Assembly (NCBI GenBank): GCA_013204555.1
Contig: JABMNO010000047.1
Location: 1 to 64,000 of the forward strand
Source: Chloroflexota bacterium
Lineage (GTDB): Bacteria; Chloroflexota; Dehalococcoidia; Lucifugimonadales; Lucifugimonadaceae
Reading direction: 5' to 3'
Length of the DNA stretch: 64,000 bases
The position numbers and the translations under genes were made by a program. The stretch's first letter is position 1; each line of letters begins with the position of its first letter. The notes beneath the pieces are model-generated. The model saw nothing but the letters and a program-made list of their open reading frames with translations, searched no databases and was not told the DNA's origin. This document shows positions 35,836-44,148 of this stretch, in pieces.

Positions 35836-37005
35836 ATGACTCCAGAACCGTTCAGGATCACGCAGGCCGTCTTCACTGAACTACCGGTTCGGGGCGGCTC
35901 CAACTGGTATTTCTTGGAACTCAGCAACTCAGATGGTGTGACCGGGCTTGCTGAGTTCTCGTATGGAGAAAGTTCCATCACCGTATCGCGGGCGATTGCC
36001 CAGATGGCAGAAGAGCTCCAGGAAGAAGAGATCGTCTCCGAATCAGATATTCCTGCCATGGTTGGACTCACCCCCGGCTTCCTTCAGAGCGACAGGATTC
36101 TCGCTACGGCGATCACGGCGATCAGAAACGCGGTGCTTGATGCTCAGGCTCAGATCGCAGAAGTACCCCTCTATCGACTGCTCGGCGGTGGTATGACCGC
36201 GTCGGTGGAGCTCTACGGCAATATAAATCGCTCGATGCTCAGGGACGATTCCGGTGATTCGGACCGCTCCTCCGCTTCATTTGCCGCGGTGGCGGAACGG
36301 GCCGTTGAAGAAGGATTTCAAAATATCAAATGCGCACCGTTTGATGAGTGCAGAGCGCCATTTGGCGGTTCCGGCCTCCCCGACGAGACGAAAGCGGGAC
36401 TCGACCGAATTGCCGCGGTCAAGTTAGCCATTGGAGACGGGGTAAACCTCTTCGTGGACTGCCACAGCCGGTTCGATCTCGAATCGGCCCTCGCCCTTGA
36501 GCCCGAATTGGCGGCGAGGGGTGTCGCCTGGTACGAGGAGCCGGTGAGCTATCGCACACACAGGAATGATCTGGCTACCATCCGAAATGCCGCAACAATG
36601 GACGTGGCCGGAGCCGAGGATGCCTACGGGCTAGATATATTCCAATCTCTGATCAAAGAAGGCGTCACGGACGTCGTAATGCCCGACGTGAAGTACTGTG
36701 GTGGCGCTGGCGAATCGGTCATGATTGGCAACGCCCTAGAAGCGATATCACCCGGCTCCGTCTCCATGCACAGCCCGTCCGGCCCGGTCTCAATGCTGGC
36801 CAGCGCCCATGCGACTGCTGCGTTCAAGGGCACCCGCCCTCTTGAACACGCCGTGTGGGAAGTTGATTGGCGAGCAACGGTCCTTCAGCCAGCCGAGCAT
36901 ATCCAGGATGGACGCCTTCTAATTCCAGATCGACCAGGCATTGGCGCCACGCTGAATCAAGATCTAATTTCCGACAATGGCCGCCGATGGTCAGCGACGC
37001 AGTAA
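35836..37005 (+). CDS. Enolase-superfamily (MLE/MR-like) enzyme, divergent third member
   Basis: 389 residues, much less similar to the 32-34 kb pair. The barrel has IKCAPFDE (Lys of the KxK region), LFVDCHSRFDLESA (Asp), WYEEPVSY (Glu), VAGAEDAYG (third ligand Glu) and a final MHSPSGPVS His. The N-terminal capping domain is short (GLAEFSYGESS). AGGGA precedes the ATG. It is likely cotranscribed with the Gfo/Idh gene. Dehydratase versus epimerase activity cannot be settled from the motifs seen. Confidence 0.85.
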   Translation: MTPEPFRITQAVFTELPVRGGSNWYFLELSNSDGVTGLAEFSYGESSITVSRAIAQMAEELQEEEIVSESDIPAMVGLTPGFLQSDRILATAITAIRNAVLDAQAQIAEVPLYRLLGGGMTASVELYGNINRSMLRDDSGDSDRSSASFAAVAERAVEEGFQNIKCAPFDECRAPFGGSGLPDETKAGLDRIAAVKLAIGDGVNLFVDCHSRFDLESALALEPELAARGVAWYEEPVSYRTHRNDLATIRNAATMDVAGAEDAYGLDIFQSLIKEGVTDVVMPDVKYCGGAGESVMIGNALEAISPGSVSMHSPSGPVSMLASAHATAAFKGTRPLEHAVWEVDWRATVLQPAEHIQDGRLLIPDRPGIGATLNQDLISDNGRRWSATQ

Positions 37006-37031
37006 CCAACCTCAGCGCCCGATGAACCACT

Positions 37032-37754
37032 ATGACTACCCAGAGTTTGCTCCCCGATCCTGGACGCAGCCGCGGACTTAGTTCATCCCAACTCATCAGA
37101 CTGGTGAACGAGATTGAGGCAACCGAGCAACCTGTCACGCTCCGATTTTTTGGGAATGATCGGCAGGACGATCGACCTGAAGATGAGGTGTGGCCGCCAG
37201 ATATGGTCAGGAACGGGTCCGCCGGTTACATCTGGGTCCGGGCAGGAGAAACAGAGCTGGCGATTTCCGGTTCGTTCCCAACCCCCGTGGCGCTCGACGA
37301 CTTCGATTCCCTGGAGCGTTTGATTGAGTTCATCACAATCCCCCGGCTAGTTGCGATCGTGCTGTTGAGGCTTGGCGCTTACTCAGTAGGGCTGGCCAAG
37401 GATGGGGATCTTCTGGTGACGAAGTCCGACACTCGCTACGTCAAAGGCCAGCATAAGAAAGGCGGACAATCGCAGCGCCGGTTCGAGCGCAATCGCGAGA
37501 AGTGGGTACGCGAACTCTTCGACAAAGCCTGCAGAGACTTCAAGGAACGTGTCGGCGAACGATCTCGTGAAGTCAATCACCTCGCGCTTGGTGGTGATCG
37601 CCAGGTTCTCAACTCGTTCGTAAAACGATGCCCTGAGGTGGCGAAGCTGGCTGACCGAAAGCTGCCAGTCCTGCTACGAGTTGACCGCCCCAACACAACG
37701 GCACTGAAGGAGTGCGTGCGAGGACTCTGGATCTGGAGAGTTCACAGACGCTGA
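37032..37754 (+). CDS. VLRF1/Vms1-like peptidyl-tRNA hydrolase (acVLRF1 family)
   Basis: 240 residues. The core LVTKSDTRYVKGQHKKGGQS-QRRF matches the eRF1-like VLRF1 domain, in which a loop Gln (here in GGQS) promotes release of the peptide from tRNA. The family comprises eukaryotic Vms1/ANKZF1 and bacterial (actinobacterial acVLRF1) proteins that act on stalled large-subunit nascent chain complexes. The N-terminal 100 residues (SSQLIRLVNEIEA, GYIWVRAGETELAISG) and the basic C-terminal part (LLRVDRPNTTALKECVRG) are consistent. It sits 26 bases after the enolase-superfamily gene but is unrelated to catabolism. Ribosome-rescue function by homology. Confidence 0.78.
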   Translation: MTTQSLLPDPGRSRGLSSSQLIRLVNEIEATEQPVTLRFFGNDRQDDRPEDEVWPPDMVRNGSAGYIWVRAGETELAISGSFPTPVALDDFDSLERLIEFITIPRLVAIVLLRLGAYSVGLAKDGDLLVTKSDTRYVKGQHKKGGQSQRRFERNREKWVRELFDKACRDFKERVGERSREVNHLALGGDRQVLNSFVKRCPEVAKLADRKLPVLLRVDRPNTTALKECVRGLWIWRVHRR

Positions 37755-37801
37755 GATTCGATTAATTTGGTTGATGCGGAACTCGGCGATTTCCGTCAGA
37801 A

Positions 37802-37830
37802 TTGGCGAGACGGCTGGTTGCACCTATACT
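37802..37830 (+). promoter_or_regulatory. Candidate promoter of the sensor kinase / exosortase block
   Basis: TTGGCG, 17 bases, TATACT. It lies about 40 bases before the ATG chosen for the sensor kinase and 48 bases after the stop of the VLRF1-like gene. Good hexamer spacing; motif evidence only. Confidence 0.5.
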
Positions 37831-37872
37831 CATCATCACATCATCCCCGTATATCCGACGAGCGAGCCTCAG

Positions 37873-38811
37873 ATGGTCAACATGGAACGTGCCCTCGAAT
37901 CCGGGGAGGTTGGTCCCGCACCAACCCCTCCGATAGACGCGCGCCTGATTGGCCAGATCGCTCATGAGCTACGCACTCCGCTGGCATCGCTGCGAGTAGC
38001 GTATGAACTGTTCACTGATAAGTCCGCTATTGACGCGCTGGCTGCCAACCCAAAACAGAAAGACCGTCTCATGAACAACATGGGGCGGAGTATTGATCGG
38101 CTGGAACAGCAGGTCTCAGACCTATTGGATATTGGATATCTTCAATCCAACAGTCTCACGCTCAAGCTGACATCAGTTTCGGCGGTCGCACTGATCGCGT
38201 CCGCCTGCGAACGAACCTCCGGACTGTCCGAGCGGAGAAGTCAATTTGTTGACATCAAGTTGGGCGACGATGTGCCTGATATTCTGGCAGACCACGACCG
38301 GATGGAGCAGGTGATGGTCTATCTCCTGTCTTACCTGATGAGGGTGACCCCCGTTGGTGAAACCCTATCGGCGGTCGCAGTAGCCGAGTCGGGCATGTTA
38401 AACCTGGCTCTCAAGGGAGGCGGGAGGCAGATTTCGTTCGACGAACGGGAACGCCTTTTTGAGCCGTTTTTCCGCCTTCGAGGCGAAGGGGGACAGGTTC
38501 AAGATAGCGGCCTGGGCCTCGCGATCTCCAGGTCGCTGGTAGAGTTGCATGGCGGAAGAGTGTGGTTGGAGAGTCCGGTAAACGGCGGCAACACATTCCA
38601 ACTGTCATTGCCAATCGGGGAGGACAATAGCCAGCCGCCGTATTTGCTCCATCAAGCGTTCGGCAACCGTCCGGTGAAGGCGATTGGGCGGACCTTGTTG
38701 GCGACTCAATTTCAATCCTGCAACAGGCTGCCTCTGAAGACATCCCCATGGAGACCCGGTCCGCAACTCTCGAAGAGGCGCTGGGGGAGGCCGCCGAGAT
38801 CTTCAGGCTAG
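37873..38811 (+). CDS. Sensor histidine kinase-like protein with degenerate ATP-binding boxes, probably frameshifted into the next gene
   Basis: 312 residues from ATG 37873 (open upstream to 37771, but the candidate promoter overlaps that part). The H-box is IAHELRTPLASLR. F-box LFEPFFRL and G2-box DSGLGLAISR are good. The N-box lacks its Asn (QVMVYLLSYLM) and the DxGxG box is replaced by KGGGRQ, so kinase activity is doubtful. The domain ends at about FQLSLPIG; the last 55 residues (SPWRPGPQLSKRRWG) read like out-of-frame sequence. In the next gene's frame the same bases read smoothly (GEGDWADLVGDSISILQQAA). A one-base indel or frameshift joining kinase and PTPS-like domains is likely. No sensor domain is visible. 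Confidence 0.75.
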   Translation: MVNMERALESGEVGPAPTPPIDARLIGQIAHELRTPLASLRVAYELFTDKSAIDALAANPKQKDRLMNNMGRSIDRLEQQVSDLLDIGYLQSNSLTLKLTSVSAVALIASACERTSGLSERRSQFVDIKLGDDVPDILADHDRMEQVMVYLLSYLMRVTPVGETLSAVAVAESGMLNLALKGGGRQISFDERERLFEPFFRLRGEGGQVQDSGLGLAISRSLVELHGGRVWLESPVNGGNTFQLSLPIGEDNSQPPYLLHQAFGNRPVKAIGRTLLATQFQSCNRLPLKTSPWRPGPQLSKRRWGRPPRSSG

Positions 38812-39623
38812 CTGCACAACGCCTTCACACGCCGGGTGCAGAAGGCCAGGACCTTCGATCAATGATGTCTGAGCGGACCGGGCGTGAAACTCGTGTCGCG
38901 GCCGCGGGAGTCGCCAATCCCTCCGCGTATCTTGGTGCGCTTCAGGGACTTGGACCCGTACAGAGCGCTGAGATTGAATCAATAGAAGAAGACCTCGTCG
39001 TATACCTGCTTGAAGTGGAATCTCAGCGCGAATTGATCACGGCACTAATCGGCATGCCGCCACCACTGCGGCCCCAGGGACTTCGAGTGGCAGCAAATCG
39101 TATTGACATTGGACTTGGAACTGCACTGACGCCAACTCAGGCTGTGGCAGTCGGAGCCGCCCCACAGGTCGCAGGCCAACCCTCTCCTCGCGCCGTTCCC
39201 TTGCAACCAGCAGTTGTGGAGGCGCCGTCGGCCCCCCGGATTCCTGGAATCGCCATATTTGAGTTGGGAGCCGACGCGTTCTTTGGCGCAAGGCACTTCC
39301 TCACGTTCGCTGGTCGGCAGGGTGAGACTCACTACCACTCCTGGCGGGTAGAAGTGATCCTGGAATCAGACGCCAATGATGAAGAGGGCACCGTTATCGG
39401 CTTCGCAGAGGCCCGTGGCGCTCTCGAAGCGAAGGTTGCTGAGTACAACGAAACTCTTCTGAACAACATTGAGCCCTACGAGCGAATCCAACCCACCGCT
39501 GAAAACATCGCCCGAGTGATCTTCGAGGATATTGGCCCAGCGTTGACGAGGGGCTCCACCCGCCTCCGCACAGTGAGAGTCTGGGAAAGTCCAACTAACC
39601 ACGCAGCCTACTCCGTAAGTTGA
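38748..39623 (+). CDS. 6-pyruvoyl-tetrahydropterin synthase (QueD)-like protein, exosortase G-associated type
   Basis: 291 residues. Residues 1-160 are helical and Ala/Pro-rich with no family assigned. Residues 170-291 are a PTPS/QueD-like fold: ARHFL (H183), ETHYHSW (H195, H197) as zinc ligands, PTAENIA (249-255) and RVWESP (E280). The catalytic Cys found a few residues before the HGH motif in standard enzymes is absent; Glu193 stands there instead, so pterin chemistry is uncertain. In Firmicutes a PTPS-like family (TIGR03112, from memory) accompanies XrtG and a glycosyltransferase, as here. The coding-like frame extends upstream of the ATG for about 40 codons without a start, overlapping the kinase gene. 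Confidence 0.78.
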   Translation: METRSATLEEALGEAAEIFRLAAQRLHTPGAEGQDLRSMMSERTGRETRVAAAGVANPSAYLGALQGLGPVQSAEIESIEEDLVVYLLEVESQRELITALIGMPPPLRPQGLRVAANRIDIGLGTALTPTQAVAVGAAPQVAGQPSPRAVPLQPAVVEAPSAPRIPGIAIFELGADAFFGARHFLTFAGRQGETHYHSWRVEVILESDANDEEGTVIGFAEARGALEAKVAEYNETLLNNIEPYERIQPTAENIARVIFEDIGPALTRGSTRLRTVRVWESPTNHAAYSVS

Positions 39624-39627
39624 CCTG

Positions 39628-42165
39628 ATGAGCAGCAAGCTTCAATTGGTCTTCGCCGGGGGCGTGATATTCGTCGCCGCGGTAATCATCTATCAGGGCA
39701 TTCTGTTTCCACGCAGCGAAGAGGAAAGATACCCGTGGTCCTCCGACAACTGGGGCCACCTCATCAAAGCGGAATACCTGCGGGAGCAGTTAGACGATGG
39801 AATCGTCTATCCAGACCTGTTCCCAAACTGGTATGCCGGCCAGCAGATGCTCCGATATTTCGCTCCACTGCCTTACTACAACCTGGTGTGGTTGGAAGAG
39901 GTCACCGGCGATATCTACGCCGCCGCAAACCTGTTCATTTTCCTGACGGCTCTGGGCGGGGCGCTCTCCTGGCTACTGTTCAAGAAGCATCTTGGTCTGT
40001 TCATGGCGACCCTGGGCGCAGTGTTGTTCCTGTTTGTGCCAGACAATATCCGGGTCGCGTTCGCAGAAGGCAACCTGCCGCGAATTCTCGCCGCATCTTT
40101 GCTCCCGTTGGCGTTCTATTTCACCATCAACATGATGACTGAGGGCGCCCGAAAGCGTGATTTCGCAGGACTTGCAATCGTCTTGAGCATCATCGTTCTG
40201 TCGCATGCCATGATGGTGGCCATATTCACGCTTGGGCTTGGTCTTTTCACCATCACCCATTTCATGATCAACAGGACGTCGATCCCCATCACGGGGAGGA
40301 CCTTCCTTGCCCTGATCACAGGTCTGCTGATCGCTGGATGGTGGCTGGGACCATCCGCTACCGGCGGAATATCTGAAATCGACCAGGAGGCGGCATCTGA
40401 AGCCATCGCCTTCTTCCGGTTCGATGTCGCGTTCAATCCAACGCTCAGAGATACCAACCGGGAGATCTTCTATGTGGGGCTGACCCTCTACCTCATCCCG
40501 CTAATGATTATTCCGTTGTGGAAGCAGACGCCACCGGTGCTCAGGTCTGTTGTGATCTCAGGGCTGCTTATCGGGCTAATCTCATCTACCCAGGTAAACG
40601 AGATCTACAAGGCAGTCCCTCTTCATCAGCTTTTCTGGCCTCTCCGATTCATGAGTTACGCCAGCCTGGCCCTAATGTTTGCAAGCATCGGAATGATTGG
40701 GGTTCTACATCGATCAATTGGTTCGCAGAAGACGAGTCTTGGCCGCGCAGCAAGGTTGGGTACGATAGCGCTCGTAATTCTCATGATCCTCGACTTCTGG
40801 CCGTCGTTGCAGCTGATTCACGGACGTGAACGGCCTCCCGAGGTGGTAGAGGTTGCTGAGAACCTCCGCGACCTTGAAGGGTGGCGCGTTGGAACGGCAG
40901 ATTTGAGTCGATTGGGTTCGGCTCCATCACAGCTCTTTACAACAGTGGGAGGCAGAGAGCAGGTATTTGGATGGGCATTCCAGGGCAGCATCGTCTCATC
41001 GCTAATCGCACGAATTAACCAGGCGATGGTCCAGGAACACGCCACGTATGCCGTCAACCGCTACGAGCGCCTTGGAACCGACGATATTATCGTGGTCAAC
41101 ATCCCCGAAATTGGCCCGGACTTCCGCACGGGACTCACTGACGCCGGTTATGAGATCGCTCACACAACACCCAATATCCAGATGTTCCATAAGGACGGCG
41201 GCCCAAGAGGCAACATCATTGAAATGTCCATCCTTGGCATTGGTGACGGGGTTAACAACCTTGCGATTCTCTTTCCAGAGATAATCGTCGGATTTTCACC
41301 CAATGTTGACGATTACACCCCGGAATTCCTGAATGAATTCGATACGCTTGTATTGTCGCGGTTCAGTTTCAACAGCCGCGCAGAGGCGGAGAAGATGGTC
41401 ACGGATTTCGCTGCGAGCGGAAAGAAAGTCATTATTGACATCACCGGAGCACCACTGGACCCGCTCTCTCGGGAACCAAAGTTCCTGGGTGTTTACGGGG
41501 AGCCAATAATCGGAATATCAAGGGCAAACTTGATCCTGAACGGCGCTGCAACGCCTCTTCAAACCTTCACGGAGGAGTTTGGACCGTGGCGGAGTACAAC
41601 TCCTCAAGGCGTGGAGCAGGTGCTCATTCCATTTGAGTTCCCGGCCGCGGAAGGCGTTCTGATTGGACGGAATACCTATGGCGATGGCGAAGTTGACTTC
41701 ATAGGGTTGAACTTGATGTTTCACGCTGTGATCACATCTGATCCGCTGGCGATTCGCATACTTGAAGCAGAGCTAGATCGTACGGCGAAACAGCGCCCCG
41801 CGGATATAGCGGTACCGCTGAAGAACTATCAGGCTACCGAAGCCGGCTGGAGTTTCGACACCGAACTGGACGCGGAACACTGGGTCTTATTCCCAATGGC
41901 CAATCACGTTGGAACACGGGTACTAGTGGATGGGGTATCTGTTGAAGAGCTGAGTATTGAAACCCTTACGTTCGCCAAAATACCTGCGGGACTGCACAGT
42001 GTCCAAATCATCTCAGAGAAAACTACCATCTACACAATAGGTCGCGCCATGTCCGTGGTCGGCGGACTAATCCTCGTGGCATACGTCACGGGTCTATTGA
42101 GGAGACCCGGCAGCAGACGACGGCGAAAAGACGCTGCCCCAATCCAGGAGCCTTCGGGTGCCTGA
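39628..42165 (+). CDS. PTPS-related multi-pass membrane protein (glycosyltransferase-C-like)
   Basis: 845 residues. About ten hydrophobic helices between residues 5 and 400 include loop residues SSDNWGHLIKAEYL and FPNWYAGQQMLRYF, resembling lipid-linked-sugar GT-C enzymes and the Pfam '6-pyruvoyl-tetrahydropterin synthase related' membrane family. A large extracytoplasmic part (about 410-810) contains GKKVIIDITGAPLD, like an amidotransferase-type fold. One final helix and a basic tail close the protein. It begins 4 bases after the PTPS-like gene and overlaps the next gene by 8 bases, so it is part of a tight operon. Transfer of a sugar from a lipid carrier to a secreted protein or glycan is a reasonable guess. 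Confidence 0.75.
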   Translation: MSSKLQLVFAGGVIFVAAVIIYQGILFPRSEEERYPWSSDNWGHLIKAEYLREQLDDGIVYPDLFPNWYAGQQMLRYFAPLPYYNLVWLEEVTGDIYAAANLFIFLTALGGALSWLLFKKHLGLFMATLGAVLFLFVPDNIRVAFAEGNLPRILAASLLPLAFYFTINMMTEGARKRDFAGLAIVLSIIVLSHAMMVAIFTLGLGLFTITHFMINRTSIPITGRTFLALITGLLIAGWWLGPSATGGISEIDQEAASEAIAFFRFDVAFNPTLRDTNREIFYVGLTLYLIPLMIIPLWKQTPPVLRSVVISGLLIGLISSTQVNEIYKAVPLHQLFWPLRFMSYASLALMFASIGMIGVLHRSIGSQKTSLGRAARLGTIALVILMILDFWPSLQLIHGRERPPEVVEVAENLRDLEGWRVGTADLSRLGSAPSQLFTTVGGREQVFGWAFQGSIVSSLIARINQAMVQEHATYAVNRYERLGTDDIIVVNIPEIGPDFRTGLTDAGYEIAHTTPNIQMFHKDGGPRGNIIEMSILGIGDGVNNLAILFPEIIVGFSPNVDDYTPEFLNEFDTLVLSRFSFNSRAEAEKMVTDFAASGKKVIIDITGAPLDPLSREPKFLGVYGEPIIGISRANLILNGAATPLQTFTEEFGPWRSTTPQGVEQVLIPFEFPAAEGVLIGRNTYGDGEVDFIGLNLMFHAVITSDPLAIRILEAELDRTAKQRPADIAVPLKNYQATEAGWSFDTELDAEHWVLFPMANHVGTRVLVDGVSVEELSIETLTFAKIPAGLHSVQIISEKTTIYTIGRAMSVVGGLILVAYVTGLLRRPGSRRRRKDAAPIQEPSGA

Positions 42166-43543
42166 TAACTGGCTAAAGGTTCGAAGATCCGCAATCGTGG
42201 TGGCGTTCATCGCGATCGTCACTCTATTCATCGCGCTTCCAGCGTTCTCGCCCTCGCCCTCGTACGCTGATACCACCCTTGCCACGGATGGCTTCGAGTC
42301 CGGGACCGACGGCGGGACTGGCCTGTGGGACGCCTCCTGGGCGATTAGTGGTGATGCGTCTATTGAAGATCGTGGCGGGCCGCATAGTGGCTCCAAGCAC
42401 CTACGACTCAGGAGAGACACAGGTAGAGCTGAGCGAGAACTGGACCTCAGCGGCCAGTCCAACGTTCACCTCCAGTTCTGGGCGAAGGCTGAACACTTCG
42501 GTTCCGATGAGACCGCATCAGTGGAAGTAAGCCCGGATGGCGTCACCTGGACTGTCCTCAAAACCTGGGTAGACGGTGATGATGACAAAATCTATTACTT
42601 CCACGACCTTTCCATCCCTGACGCACTCCTCAGCGCAGATTTTTTCGTAGCGTTCGACGCAGAAATGGGCGGGACCAGAGATAAGTTTTACGTCGACGAT
42701 ATCGCGCTAGAATCTGTAGACGCTCCAAATCCGACGCCCACAGCGACACCCGTCCCCACAGCAACGCCATCGCCCACACCGACGCCAACGGCTGGGCCAA
42801 CCCCCACGCCGGAACCAAATCCCACCGCAACGCCGGAACCCACCGCCACAGCCACTCCGGTGCCGACGCCAGCCCCCACGGCCACCGTTGGTACACCCGT
42901 CGCAACCGCACCTGTGGCGAACATCACGTTGGATGGCCAATTCACTGACTGGGCCGGAGTTCCGAACCTTGTTGATCCGCCTGATGACTCTGATGGGAAA
43001 GAAGGCGATATCTACCAGCTGTTCTGGTCGAACAACACCGACGGGGACTATGTCTACTTCATGATCAGTCGCTACGATGAAGAAGGTCAGATCTTCGACG
43101 GTGACGATGGCCAGGACGAGAAGGTGACCTACTCGATCTTTGTTGATACCAATAACAACGGCGACTTCGATGGCTCTGGAGATCGTGAGGTTCGTCTCAA
43201 ATATGATCCTAGGTCAACGAATAGCAAAGTAACCGTTGACGTGCGCCCGGCCAGCGGTGATAGCTGGAGCAATATTTTCACCGATCAGGATTATGGCAAC
43301 TCCGACGGTGAGGGCGGAATCAACGTCGAGATTGGCGTTCCATGGTCCGAACTGGGTCTCGTGTTTGGCCAGCCCATACGCATGTTTGCTGAAAGCGACG
43401 AGGACGACCGCATTCCAGACTCCGGAGATGTGCAGTGGTCGCCAGCGTCCATACTCGGCCCAACCGTGCTGATCTCGTTGTTCATTGGCGCCGCGATCCT
43501 GTTGTGGTGGTTCAGAGGGAGGCACATGTGGAAGCGTGGCTAG
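42158..43543 (+). CDS. Secreted surface protein with Thr/Pro linker and exosortase-type C-terminal tail
   Basis: 461 residues from GTG. A signal peptide ends SYA (about residue 37). A beta-sandwich (38-190; FESGTDGGTGLWDASW) is followed by a Pro/Thr-rich linker (about 190-250), rich in PTPTAT repeats and a likely O-glycosylation zone. Then comes a CBM9/DOMON-like domain (ITLDGQFTDWAG, VYFMISRYDEEG, 255-420) with Asp-rich Ca-like loops. The C terminus is one hydrophobic helix followed by RGRHMWKRG, the layout of exosortase/archaeosortase substrates. The 3' end overlaps the exosortase-like gene by 16 bases. Likely substrate of this local system. Confidence 0.8.
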   Translation: MPDNWLKVRRSAIVVAFIAIVTLFIALPAFSPSPSYADTTLATDGFESGTDGGTGLWDASWAISGDASIEDRGGPHSGSKHLRLRRDTGRAERELDLSGQSNVHLQFWAKAEHFGSDETASVEVSPDGVTWTVLKTWVDGDDDKIYYFHDLSIPDALLSADFFVAFDAEMGGTRDKFYVDDIALESVDAPNPTPTATPVPTATPSPTPTPTAGPTPTPEPNPTATPEPTATATPVPTPAPTATVGTPVATAPVANITLDGQFTDWAGVPNLVDPPDDSDGKEGDIYQLFWSNNTDGDYVYFMISRYDEEGQIFDGDDGQDEKVTYSIFVDTNNNGDFDGSGDREVRLKYDPRSTNSKVTVDVRPASGDSWSNIFTDQDYGNSDGEGGINVEIGVPWSELGLVFGQPIRMFAESDEDDRIPDSGDVQWSPASILGPTVLISLFIGAAILLWWFRGRHMWKRG

Positions 43544-44139
43544 CCGGCATCATCATCGCAGGGTGGATTCTGGTGGTGCTCTTCTTCAGGGCTAACCGGA
43601 TCTGGCTGCCGTACTACATCATTGGGAGCGTTGGACTGGCCCTCGCGGTCATTTTCATTGGGCGGGCCACTTTCATCGAAGGGGCACTACAACAGGTAGT
43701 GGCAGCGGGAGTACACGCCATCTCCAGCCTCACCCCAGTGCCAACCCAGATCTTCCAGGCCGCGCCGGGTGCCATCATGGTTCTCGTCATTGACCAGAGC
43801 GTCGGCTGGACCATGTTGCAGGTCACCGTAGAGTCGTCCGGATTGCTGGAGACCGGCGTCATTGCCGGGATGCTCATGTTCTATCCGGGATGGAGTCTTC
43901 GGAAGAGGGCCACATTTGCGGTAAGCGCGATCATGTTCACCTACATCGCAAACATTATTCGCCTCATGGTGATCGTGGTCACCATCCATTACGGAGGCAA
44001 AGACGCGCTTCTTATATCCCATACAATCCTTGGAAGAGCGGTCTTCTTTATTGGCGTGATAATTATCTACTGGTATTTCATGAGCCGCCCAACCCTGAGA
44101 ACGGTCAAAAGCAAACTGGACCAAGAGATGTTGGAGTAG
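43528..44139 (+). CDS. xrtG: Exosortase/archaeosortase-family protein, XrtG-like, with Ser at the expected Cys
   Basis: 203 residues from GTG 43528, preceded by GGGAGG; the frame is open upstream but inside the previous gene. About six membrane helices. Family signatures: ESSG (102-105) where exosortases have a Cys, NIIR (142-145), and SHTILGR with H165 and R170. The Cys-to-Ser change is coded by TCG and is not a simple misread of the motif. The neighbourhood (PTPS-like protein, PTPS-related membrane protein, family 2 glycosyltransferase) matches the exosortase G cassette (TIGR03110-03112, from memory). It would cleave or transfer C-terminally tagged exported proteins, or do something else if the Ser variant is inactive as a transpeptidase. 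Confidence 0.75.
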   Translation: MEAWLAGIIIAGWILVVLFFRANRIWLPYYIIGSVGLALAVIFIGRATFIEGALQQVVAAGVHAISSLTPVPTQIFQAAPGAIMVLVIDQSVGWTMLQVTVESSGLLETGVIAGMLMFYPGWSLRKRATFAVSAIMFTYIANIIRLMVIVVTIHYGGKDALLISHTILGRAVFFIGVIIIYWYFMSRPTLRTVKSKLDQEMLE

Positions 44140-44148
44140 GGCTACCCG

